A model generated the notes under the pieces. That model saw only the letters and a list, made by a program, of their open reading frames with translations, did not search any database and was not told where the DNA came from. Made by a program: the position numbers and the translations under genes. A DNA stretch of 64,000 nt from NCBI GenBank assembly GCA_038246255.1, contig JBBRWC010000003.1, positions 26,065 through 90,064 of the forward strand, given 5' to 3'. Below, piece by piece: positions 10,033 through 17,620 of the stretch. How positions within the stretch are numbered: the first letter of the stretch is position 1; every line of letters begins with the position of its first letter. Origin of the DNA: RI-242 sp038246255 (GTDB taxonomy: Bacteria; Planctomycetota; UBA1135; GCA-002686595).

Positions 10033-10815
10033 ATGCGCGCCATCTGGTCAGGTTCAATCGGCTTCGGCCTCGTCAACATCCCCGTCAAGCTGTTCAGCGC
10101 TGCGCAGGACAGCGGGCTCGATTTCGACATGCTCGATCGGAAGGGTCACGGACGGATCCGCTACAAGCGCGTCAACGAAGACACGGGCAAAGAAGTTCCC
10201 TGGGAGCAGATCGTCAAGGGGTACATGTTGAACGACGAGTACGTGATCTTGGAGGACGATGACTTCGAAGAAGCGAGCCCCAAAAGAACCAAGATCATCG
10301 AGATCGAAACGTTCGTGGAGGGCGCACAGATCGACCCGATCTACTACGAAAACCCGTACTTCGTGCAGCCCGACAAAAACGGCGCGAAGCCGTACAAGCT
10401 GCTGTTCACCGCGCTGCAAAAAACAAAGCGCGTTGGTCTGTGCCGCTTCATCATGCGTTCGAAGGAACAGCTTGCCGTCGTGCGGCCGCGCGACAACCAT
10501 CTGGTGGTGCAGGGTCTGCGCTTCGAACAGGAGCTGCGCTCCGCCAAGGAACTGGACCTGCCGACGCAGGTCAAGCTGAGCCCGAAGGAGCTCGACATGG
10601 CGCTCAAACTGGTCAAGCAGTACAGCGCCCCGTTCGACCTCTCGAAGTTCAAGGACGAATACAGCAAAGAACTGCTGCGCATCATCAAGGCGAAGGCCGC
10701 CGGCAAACGCAAGCCCATCAAGAAGCTGCGTGTCGTGCGCACCAAGGACGAAGATCTGCTGGAGCGCCTCGAGGCGAGCCTGGGGAGCGGCACCCCTAAG
10801 AAGCGTGCGTCATGA
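10033..10815 (+). CDS. ku: Non-homologous end-joining protein Ku
   Basis: A 260-residue bacterial Ku, the homodimeric ring that binds double-strand DNA ends and recruits LigD. The N-terminus MRAIWSGSIGFGLVNIPVKL is diagnostic, as are KRVNEDTGKEVPWEQIVKGY and the KLVKQYSAPFDLSKFKDEY region near the C-terminus. Length is typical (about 250-300). The C-terminal tail after residue 225 is short and basic, ending in KKRAS. The ATG at 10033 matches the family start; open frame upstream is not homologous. The stop overlaps the next gene as ATGA at 10812, so Ku and the LigD phosphoesterase domain are co-translated. Confidence 0.95.
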   Translation: MRAIWSGSIGFGLVNIPVKLFSAAQDSGLDFDMLDRKGHGRIRYKRVNEDTGKEVPWEQIVKGYMLNDEYVILEDDDFEEASPKRTKIIEIETFVEGAQIDPIYYENPYFVQPDKNGAKPYKLLFTALQKTKRVGLCRFIMRSKEQLAVVRPRDNHLVVQGLRFEQELRSAKELDLPTQVKLSPKELDMALKLVKQYSAPFDLSKFKDEYSKELLRIIKAKAAGKRKPIKKLRVVRTKDEDLLERLEASLGSGTPKKRAS

Positions 10816-11468
10816 GCCTCGATCGCTACGGCAACAAGCGCGATTTTGCGCGCACCACCGAGCCCAAATCCGGCCAGCCTAAGCGCGCTCCACGCGGCGC
10901 AGACCATCCGTTTGTCGTGCAGCGCCACCACGCGTCGCGTGTGCACTACGACTTTCGGCTGGCGATCGACGGAACGCTGAAGAGTTGGGCGGTGCCAAAG
11001 GGCCCTTCGATGAATCCCGTCGACAAGCGATTTGCGGTGAGGGTCGAGGATCACCCGCTCGACTACCAAAACTTTGAAGGCGAGATCGCGAAGGGCAACT
11101 ACGGCGCAGGTCACGTGCATCTGTGGGACCGGGGAACGTTCGAGCTTCTGCCCCCGACGACACCCCATGACCGCGGGGGGCTCGAACAGATCGCAAAAGG
11201 TTCGCTGCGCGTCGAACTGCGCGGCAAAAAACTGAAGGGGGTGTTTGCGCTCGTGCGCATGCGCGGCGCCGAGCAGGACGCGTGGTTGCTCGTAAAGCAG
11301 AAGGACAAACACGCGGTCGACACACCCTACGTCGCCGAGGACCTGATGCCCAAACGCGCGCTCGCCGCCGCGGCGAAGGTCAAGGCCGCGCACGCGGGCG
11401 GAAACAGCGCGACAACCCGCCTTAAGACAGCGAAGAAGAGCGCGCGATCGACACGCAGCGCGCGCTAA
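10812..11468 (+). CDS. Stand-alone LigD 3'-phosphoesterase domain protein
   Basis: A 218-residue protein that is only the N-terminal phosphoesterase (PE) domain of LigD, the module that trims 3'-phosphate or ribonucleotide ends during end joining. The active-site residues known from Pseudomonas LigD are all here with a constant offset: His39, His45, Asp47, Arg49, His81 and Tyr85. After about residue 170 the protein has no ligase or polymerase domain and ends in a basic Lys/Arg/Ala/Ser tail that could bind DNA. It is coupled to Ku by an ATGA overlap. The ligase and polymerase activities would have to come from separate genes outside this window. Stand-alone PE proteins are known, so this need not be a truncation. 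Confidence 0.92.
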   Translation: MSLDRYGNKRDFARTTEPKSGQPKRAPRGADHPFVVQRHHASRVHYDFRLAIDGTLKSWAVPKGPSMNPVDKRFAVRVEDHPLDYQNFEGEIAKGNYGAGHVHLWDRGTFELLPPTTPHDRGGLEQIAKGSLRVELRGKKLKGVFALVRMRGAEQDAWLLVKQKDKHAVDTPYVAEDLMPKRALAAAAKVKAAHAGGNSATTRLKTAKKSARSTRSAR

Positions 11469-11477
11469 CATGCGCCC

Positions 11478-12221
11478 ATGGGACGGCGCATCCTCATCGG
11501 CGACATCCAAGGATGCAGGGAAGAGCTCGAAGCTCTGCTTGACGCCGCGCATTTTGATCCCGCTGCCGATCGTCTGATGCCCGTCGGCGATCTCGTCGGC
11601 CGCGGGCCACAGGCACTGGAAACTCTGCGGCTCTTGATCGAACTGCGTGCGGAGACGGTGCTTGGCAACCACGACATCCACCTGCTGGCCGCGGCGGCGG
11701 GATTGCGCCGCGCCAAGCCCGAAAATCGCCTCGATCCTGTGCTTGCGGCGGACGACCGGGACGAGCTGCTTGGATGGCTGCGCGCGCAGCCGCTGGTGCG
11801 CCGCGAACCGGACCTGTTGATCGTGCATGCGGCAATCCATCCGCGCTGGCGCGATCCCGTCGCGGAAACGGCTGGCCTCGATCCCCTGGGGGGCGATCCG
11901 CGCGTGGATTTCGCGACACGCACACGCTGGTGCGATGCCGCGGGCGGAACACCGAGCGAGGCCATGAGTGAAGAACTCGAGTCGAGCGGTGCTTCGGACG
12001 GACGCTTTTCGCCCTGGTACCGCTTCTACGACCCGGCGCTCCACGGCAACCGCCGTGTGGTCTACGGCCATTGGTCCGCGCGCGGCCTCGTGAACGAGGT
12101 GAATGCCCTCGGCCTCGACACGGGCTGTGTGTGGGGCAAGGAGCTCACCGCCTTCATTCCTGAAGAGCAACGGCTCGTGTCCGTGCCCGCGCGCCGCACG
12201 CACGCCCGCCCGAGCGGCTAA
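11478..12221 (+). CDS. apaH: Symmetrical bis(5'-nucleosyl)-tetraphosphatase (ApaH)
   Basis: A 247-residue metallophosphatase that should split Ap4A into two ADP. Metal-binding motifs of the family are in order: GDIQGCREEL at 8-17, GDLVGRGPQALE near 37-48, and GNHDIHLLA near 63-71. A distal histidine is seen in VVYGHWSARG near residue 200. It is slightly shorter than E. coli ApaH (about 280). It starts 9 nt after the LigD-PE stop, with a TAACAT hexamer at 11466-11471 placed 6 nt before the ATG, so it may have its own leaderless transcript as well as read-through from ku. Confidence 0.9.
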   Translation: MGRRILIGDIQGCREELEALLDAAHFDPAADRLMPVGDLVGRGPQALETLRLLIELRAETVLGNHDIHLLAAAAGLRRAKPENRLDPVLAADDRDELLGWLRAQPLVRREPDLLIVHAAIHPRWRDPVAETAGLDPLGGDPRVDFATRTRWCDAAGGTPSEAMSEELESSGASDGRFSPWYRFYDPALHGNRRVVYGHWSARGLVNEVNALGLDTGCVWGKELTAFIPEEQRLVSVPARRTHARPSG

Positions 12222-12241
12222 ATCCCGTCACCAGGCGGTGT

Positions 12242-13493
12242 TTGTCCGTCACCAGGCGGACGCCGCGCGTGGGGACTTCCCGCCAGCACGGCGACGCTCT
12301 GGTCGTGGCGATGGGGACGACGGACTCGCAGGGGCGGGTTCGGGTCGAAGAGCGCGTGACCCGGTGGTCCGATCTCGCAGCGATGCGCGTCGTCGCCGAC
12401 TTGATCTTCGATCCGGTCCAGGAAACCCCGCTGGCGCTCGAGTCGGATTCGGACACCGTCGTGCTTCAGCTTCCGCCGTCGGGAGAAGTGCTTGTTCGCG
12501 GCGCGGGGAACGATGCCGTCATGGCCGTGGACGACGAGGACACGCTGATGTACCAGCGCGTCGCGGACCGATCGGGCAACCTGCGCTTCGGGCCGATTGG
12601 CCTCGGCCTCGACCTGGGAACAGGAGATCGTCCTGCGGCCGCCTCCGCTGTTGTGCCGCGGACGTGTCGTGGACGCAGACGGCGCGGGTGTGGCGGACAC
12701 CCGTGTTTGGGTGGAGACGTTGCAGCCCGGCTTCGGCGGATCTTCCCACCCCGGTACGGTGGCCCCCCGCGGACGGACCGATCGGCAGGGTCGATTCGAG
12801 ATCCAATGGCCGTTGCGCTTGATCCGCGAGAGCGTCGAGTTTGACCTCGAAGGCCGTGCTTCAACATCATTGATCAACCAGTTGCAGGGTTCCGGGCGCG
12901 AAATCCCCCCGTTCGCCTATTCGATGCAGTTGAGTTCTCTCGCCGCGCCTAGTGGCAGCGCGGAACTGGCGGTGCGCTCGCGCATCGACCAAAAAGTGCT
13001 CGGTCGCTTTGCGGTGTTCAGCGAAGCGTTGGAACGCCGCACGCTGCCCGTCTTCGATTGGACGGACACGTTCGAGTTGGCGCCCGTCGAAATCGGCTTC
13101 CAAGAGGGCGGCACGCCCACCCAGGTGACGCTCGAATTCGACGCCAGCGGCCAGCGCAACACGATCGCCCTCGGCTCCGACTCCGACCTGCCGACGGACG
13201 TGCTGCTTCCAAAACCCAGCACACCCTTGCCGTTTAGCGCGCGGGCCCGCGGGTGGCGGGTCATCGAGGGTGTCCGGGACGGAGCGCCCCAGCGGCTCGA
13301 GTTCGCGCGCGCGCCGTTGATGCGGCTGCAACTGCCGTCGGGCCTCGCCGTTCCCGAACATCGCGCTCCGCTTCACCTCCCAATCAGCGGACGCAACGCA
13401 CACGGCGGGTTGGCCGAATCGGACCGGCTGCTCGAGCTCCCCTTCGATGCAGCGCAGTGGAACGAATGGCTCGAGCGCCTCGCGGCGAAGTGA
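12242..13493 (+). pseudogene. Frameshifted remnant of a carboxypeptidase-regulatory-like domain protein
   Basis: Two overlapping frames together read as one protein of this family. Frame 1 (12242 to about 12610) holds a piece ending in YQRVADRSGNLRFGPIG. Frame 2 (from about 12600 to 13493) continues with a typical domain: CRGRVVDADGAGVADTRVW, then RTDRQGRFEI, then about 200 residues of beta-rich sequence to the stop at 13493. The switch near 12595-12625 needs a net insertion of 3n+1 or loss of 3n+2 bases. There is no signal peptide, and homologues in this window (44492-46981) are over 800 residues, so the 5' end is also missing. A 14-bp direct repeat CCGTCACCAGGCGG (12225-12238 and 12246-12259) flanks the 5' edge. 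A sequencing error could explain the frameshift but not the missing N-terminus. Confidence 0.6.
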
Positions 13494-13512
13494 CGATCCC
13501 GCGGAGGCGGGG

Positions 13513-14244
13513 TCAGGCTTCGACGCGCAGTTGTGTCAAGAGCATCTGGCGCAGCTCGGTCGGGTTCACCCCCGCGCGGCGCAGGAGCGACGTCAGCATG
13601 CGGTCCGAGTCGTCGAGCAGCGCCAGCACGAGGTGCGGTGTGCCCGCGGGGCCGTGGCCGTAGCGATCGGCGAGTTGCGCGGCGGCCGTGACCACACGCT
13701 GCCCACTCTCGGTCATGCGCGGATTGGCGGCCGACGCGGCGCCAGGCACTGCTTGGCCCGCGGTCGGCGCGGCGGCAGCGGCTTCGCGCGGGCGCGCTTG
13801 GAAGATCGGGCCGAGGCCGTCGAGCACACGCTTGGGGTCCACTTCGAGGGGCGCGAGCGCCTTGGGCAGCGGCCCGTCGGGTTCCTGCATCAACGCCGCG
13901 AGCAGATGGTCGGATCCGAGCCCCGCGTGCGCCATTTGCTGCGCTCCGCCGATGGCGAGTTGGAGCGCGCGCGCTCCGCCCTCGTCAAAACCCATGTTGA
14001 CGGGGAAAAAGCGCACTTCTCCCGTCGCAAGCCCCTGTTGGAGCGTGCTACCGACCGTCGGGACGTCGGCGCCGACACCCTGCAACACCTGCGCGGCGAC
14101 CGTCGGCGGCTGACCCTGGCCGTCGGTCGTCAGGAGCCCGAGGGCGAGGTGGGCGGTGCTGATCTGGTGCACCCCCTGGCGCTGGGCGATGAGTCGGGCG
14201 CGGTTGAGAGCGGCCCGCAACTCGGGCTCAAATCGGTCTTGCAT
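13513..14244 (-). CDS. Orphan Clp N-terminal (Clp-N) domain protein
   Basis: A 243-residue protein made of Clp amino-terminal repeats, the substrate- and adaptor-binding module normally found at the head of ClpA/ClpC/ClpB. Residues 3-125 hold a double repeat: RFEPELRAALNRARLIAQRQGVHQISTAHLALGLL, then LGSDHLLAALMQEPDGPLPKALAPLEVDPKRVL. An Ala/Pro-rich linker (150-170) leads to another half repeat, GTPHLVLALLDDSDRMLTSLLRRAGV. No AAA+ ATPase domain is present here or in neighbouring genes. It may act as a stand-alone adaptor or as a competitor for Clp substrates. The start is ATG at 14244. It converges on the decayed gene at 12242-13493 and is divergent from the GNAT at 14326. Confidence 0.82.
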   Translation of the reverse strand: MQDRFEPELRAALNRARLIAQRQGVHQISTAHLALGLLTTDGQGQPPTVAAQVLQGVGADVPTVGSTLQQGLATGEVRFFPVNMGFDEGGARALQLAIGGAQQMAHAGLGSDHLLAALMQEPDGPLPKALAPLEVDPKRVLDGLGPIFQARPREAAAAAPTAGQAVPGAASAANPRMTESGQRVVTAAAQLADRYGHGPAGTPHLVLALLDDSDRMLTSLLRRAGVNPTELRQMLLTQLRVEA

Positions 14245-14325
14245 GACGGTGAAGGGGTCGGGGGCGCGATCGGGGGCGACATCCTAACGCGCGGCGGCGC
14301 CGGCGCACGCTACTCTGCGCCAACG

Positions 14326-14862
14326 ATGCGAATGCGCTGCAAAGAAGCCCTTTACCTGCGGCCCTGGGCCTTTGGAGACGAGCCCAACCTCGTCCGGCAC
14401 GCCAACCACCGGCAAGTCTGGCGCAACCTGCGCGACCGCTTCCCGCACCCCTACACGGACACCGACGCGCGGGTGTGGGTCGCGATCGTGGGCGAGATGG
14501 ATCCGCTCACGCAGTTTGCAATCGAGTACCGCGGCGAGGCCGTGGGTGGCATCGGCTTCGACCGCGGCCACGATGTCTACGCGCGCTCGGCCGAGGTCGG
14601 ATTCTGGCTCGGGCCAACACTGTGGGGCAAGGGCATCGTGTCCGCCGCGCTGCAAACGCTGACGGAGCACGCCTTTGCGACGACGGACTTGGTGCGCTTG
14701 GAAGCCGGAGTTGTCGCGTGGAATCCCGCATCCGCGCGGGTGCTCGAAAAGGTCGGTTACACCCTCGAAGGGCGCCTTGTGCACAGCGTCTTCAAGGACG
14801 GCGAGTTCGCCGACCGCCTGATTTACGCGCGGTTGCGGGACACCACCACGCCCGTCACGTGA
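14326..14862 (+). CDS. GNAT family N-acetyltransferase (RimJ/RimL type)
   Basis: A 178-residue acetyltransferase that uses acetyl-CoA to acetylate an amine, often a protein N-terminus or an amino sugar. The acetyl-CoA binding region is EVGFWLGPTLWGKGIVSAAL (about residues 91-110) and is followed by the NPASARVLEKVGYTLEG motif typical of the RimJ/RimL subgroup. The ATG at 14326 is preceded by TACTCT at 14311, a weak -10 candidate. No Shine-Dalgarno is seen. Its 3' end overlaps the convergent DprE1-like gene by 8 bp. The substrate is unknown. Confidence 0.87.
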   Translation: MRMRCKEALYLRPWAFGDEPNLVRHANHRQVWRNLRDRFPHPYTDTDARVWVAIVGEMDPLTQFAIEYRGEAVGGIGFDRGHDVYARSAEVGFWLGPTLWGKGIVSAALQTLTEHAFATTDLVRLEAGVVAWNPASARVLEKVGYTLEGRLVHSVFKDGEFADRLIYARLRDTTTPVT

Positions 14863-16351
14863 ACAGCCGCCGCCACAGGTTCGTGGCGAACAGTCCGTTG
14901 GGATCGAGGCGCTGCTTCAGCGCGAGGAAAGCGTCGAGGTTCGCGGGTGCGTACATGCGCCGCGCCTGTTCGGGCTCGAGCACCAAGTCTTTCGCGAAGT
15001 AAAAGCGACCGCCGCCCGACAGCACGATGTCGGTGAGTTCCCGGCAGTGTTTCCACAGCGCCTCGCGGTTTGACGGTGTGACCTTGAAGTCCATCGCGAA
15101 GCTCCAACCGTCGACCGCGTGGGTCAACAGGAACGGATCGGGGCGGTGGCGCTTGAACACACCCAGGTACGGAACGATGCCGCGCCAATGGCAGTGTTTG
15201 AGCAGTTCCGAATAAACCTCGTGCGCGGTTTCCTTAGGGAGGAAGGATTGGTATTGGATCAAGCCGCCGCGGCCGTAGGCCCACTTCCAGTTGGGCACGT
15301 AGTCGAGCAAGAACGCAAATCCGGCGTGGCTTTGACGGTAGGGAGCGCGGCGCGCTTCCATGCGCCCGGCCATCACCTTCGAGAAGTTGATCAACGCCAT
15401 GCCGCGGTCGTTGCAGAACGGACCCAGCAGGCGCCACACCTCGCTTTTGGGGAATAGGCCGAGGATGCGGCTTGGGAGTTCCTGATGCGCGACGGTCAGC
15501 GTGTCTTCGGGTTTCGGATCTTCGCCGGGTGCGAGGTAACGACCCACGTGGATCAGGCCACGGCCAAGCTGATCGCCCTTGCCAAAACAGTCGATCCAAC
15601 CGACGAGGTAATCGGCGCTGGACGTGCGCGCTTCGAAGGCCGCCATCATCGCGCGCAGGTTGCGCACGGACACGGCGCCGACTTCGAGCTCGCCGGAATG
15701 GACCTGCTTGGTCTCGAGCACGACGCGCGTGAACAGCCCGAGCATCCCAAAACCGCCGATCGCGGCGTGGAAGATGTCCGCATTCTGCTCGCGGGTCGCG
15801 GTGAGGATCTCGCCCGACGCCAGCAGCAGGTCAAACTCGCGCACGGCGTCACCGAACGTGCCGACGGCGTAGTTGTTTTTGCCGTGGATGTTCATCGCCG
15901 CCGCGCCAGCGACCGTCGGGAACATCGTCCCGGACACCACGCGCGGCCAAAAACCAAGGGGCAAGATGCGCTGCCACAGGTCCTTGATCGTCACACCCGG
16001 TTCGAGCTCGGCAATGCCGCGTGCGCGGTCAAAACCGAGAATGCGGGCCATCCCCGTCGTGTCGATCACACGGCCGCCTGCGTTGACGCTGGCGTCACCG
16101 TAACTGCAACCCGAGCCCCGCGGGCCGAGGGTGACACCATCGCTGCGGCACTCGGCGAGGCTCGCACGCAGCTCTTCGACGTTGCGCGGGCGGTAGACGC
16201 GGCTCGGTGCTCCCACCGCCATGCCCCAACCCTCGACGTGCTCGAAGGACGTGGCGGCGCGCGGTGCGCCCGGTTCACCACCCGACGGGCGGCGCATCTG
16301 CCGTCCCAGTGCGAGGGACTGCGGATCGGTTGTGCGTTCGGCGGCGGACAT
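14855..16351 (-). CDS. FAD-binding oxidoreductase, DprE1-like
   Basis: A 498-residue FAD-linked oxidase of the DprE1/alditol-oxidase superfamily. The PCMH-type FAD domain spans about 45-225, with GPRGSGCSYGDASVNAGG and GAAAMNIHGKNNYAVGTFGD close to the mycobacterial DprE1 pattern. Near the C-terminus the catalytic-type lysine is kept in FYFAKD. The position of DprE1 Cys387, the residue attacked by benzothiazinones, aligns with Ala in GWSFAMDF. The next-upstream gene in the operon is an SDR, matching the DprE1/DprE2 pair that epimerises C2' of a polyprenyl-phospho-ribose to arabinose. ATG at 16351 (11 nt after the SDR stop) is preferred over a TTG at 16387. The true sugar substrate here is inference. 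Confidence 0.85.
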   Translation of the reverse strand: MSAAERTTDPQSLALGRQMRRPSGGEPGAPRAATSFEHVEGWGMAVGAPSRVYRPRNVEELRASLAECRSDGVTLGPRGSGCSYGDASVNAGGRVIDTTGMARILGFDRARGIAELEPGVTIKDLWQRILPLGFWPRVVSGTMFPTVAGAAAMNIHGKNNYAVGTFGDAVREFDLLLASGEILTATREQNADIFHAAIGGFGMLGLFTRVVLETKQVHSGELEVGAVSVRNLRAMMAAFEARTSSADYLVGWIDCFGKGDQLGRGLIHVGRYLAPGEDPKPEDTLTVAHQELPSRILGLFPKSEVWRLLGPFCNDRGMALINFSKVMAGRMEARRAPYRQSHAGFAFLLDYVPNWKWAYGRGGLIQYQSFLPKETAHEVYSELLKHCHWRGIVPYLGVFKRHRPDPFLLTHAVDGWSFAMDFKVTPSNREALWKHCRELTDIVLSGGGRFYFAKDLVLEPEQARRMYAPANLDAFLALKQRLDPNGLFATNLWRRLFT

Positions 16352-16361
16352 ACGTGCGCAG

Positions 16362-17240
16362 TTAGAAGTTGAGGCGGCGGAAGACAAAACTCGGAATCAG
16401 CTTGAGCATCGTGCCCACGAACATCCAGCGTGCGGGCACGTAGCGTGTGTTTGTGCGTTTGCGCGCTGCGGAAAGGATCTGGCGCGCTGCTTCGTCCGCG
16501 GAGATCAGCCAAAAAAGCTTGTCCATGCCGCGGGTCATCGCCGTGTCGACGTAACCGGGCTTGATCGTCAGCACGTGCGCACCCACTTCGCTCAAGCGGT
16601 TGCGCAGGGCTTCCAAGTACGTGTTCGTGAACGCCTTGGACGCGCAGTACGCCGGAAAACCCTTGCGGCCGCGGTCACCGGCGATCGAGCTGATGCCGAC
16701 CAACGTCCCGCGCCGCTGGGTCGTGAAGAGGTGCGCCGCGAGGTTGCCCCAGGCGACGAGGCCAGTGCAGTTGACGTCGAGGACGAGCAGGTCCTTTTCG
16801 GTGTTGTATTCGGTGCGCTCGATCTTTGGCATGACACCCGCCGCGAACACAAACAGGTCGAGGCCGCCGAGCGCGCCGACGATTTCCTCGAACGCACCCG
16901 GCGCCGCCGCGGCGTCCGAGGCGTCGAGCGCCCGCACGATCACCTTGCCGCCGCTTCCGCGCGCGACCGATTGCAGTTCAAGGTGCAGCGCTTCGAGCTC
17001 TGCCTGCCGACGTGCGATCGCGGCGACCTGGTAACCCTCGGCAATCAGCCGCCGCACCAGCGCCGCGCCCATGCCCGAACTCGCGCCAACCACCAACGCG
17101 CGCCGCTCCCCCACAGGCACGCCCGGGATCGCCGGCGGGCGCGCGGGGATATCGAGGCCACCCGGGCTGACGCCGGGGGTGCCGGAGCGCGGCTGAAGGG
17201 AGTCCGCCGCGGTCGGCGAGGGGGTGGCGGGGTCGCTCAC
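16362..17240 (-). CDS. SDR family NAD(P)-dependent oxidoreductase, DprE2-like
   Basis: A short-chain dehydrogenase with Rossmann motif GASSGMGAALVRRL, an NAAG-like FAAGVMPK, the active-site serine in GISSIAGDRG, and the YCASK Tyr-x3-Lys pair. The C-terminal region RYVPARWMFVGTMLKLIPSFVFRRL resembles the membrane-proximal tail of DprE2. The downstream partner is DprE1-like, so it probably reduces the keto-sugar intermediate made by that enzyme. The start is uncertain: GTG at 17240 gives 292 residues with a low-complexity Pro/Ser leader of about 45 residues; the conserved domain begins near residue 48. There is no ribosome binding site to settle it. Confidence 0.82.
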   Translation of the reverse strand: MSDPATPSPTAADSLQPRSGTPGVSPGGLDIPARPPAIPGVPVGERRALVVGASSGMGAALVRRLIAEGYQVAAIARRQAELEALHLELQSVARGSGGKVIVRALDASDAAAAPGAFEEIVGALGGLDLFVFAAGVMPKIERTEYNTEKDLLVLDVNCTGLVAWGNLAAHLFTTQRRGTLVGISSIAGDRGRKGFPAYCASKAFTNTYLEALRNRLSEVGAHVLTIKPGYVDTAMTRGMDKLFWLISADEAARQILSAARKRTNTRYVPARWMFVGTMLKLIPSFVFRRLNF

Positions 17241-17620
17241 GGGATCGGGGGGGGGCTGCGGTGGATGGCGTGCGGGGCGGCCAGCGTCGTGCCAGCGGGC
17301 GCCGGGGGAGTGAAATTGCCGTCCGAGGCTACCCCATCGGGTGGCGCGGGCGCCCGTCGCGAGCCCCTTTTGACGCTTCGTGCAAGGTTCGCGCGCTGGG
17401 TGCCGGGGGCGCACGGTCCCGGAGTGACGCGCGGTTAAAGCCGGACCCCGCTTTGCCGGGCTTTGACCGGATTGGCCCGGCACAAACGCAGAGCCGGGTC
17501 CTGCCGCCACCCCGCCGCCGACGGGTCTTGGACCACCGCGCCCGCCGTGTTCCCATGCGCCGCGCATACCACCCGCACCGCATCCTGGCACCGCATCCTT
17601 GCGCGCACGGCCCCTCGAAC
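17241..17620. other. Divergent intergenic region, SDR / FG-GAP lipoprotein
   Basis: About 380 bp without a supported gene. An imperfect inverted repeat (AAAGCCGG at 17437-17444 and CCGGGCTTT at 17456-17464) lies 150 bp before the lipoprotein gene. A TTGACG at about 17370 has no matching -10. Nothing else is recognised. Confidence 0.4.

Noticed and set aside
10344..12203. 619-codon antisense frame across ku, the PE gene and apaH
   Set aside because: It runs through three clear genes on the other strand and shows Arg/Ala-rich nonsense.
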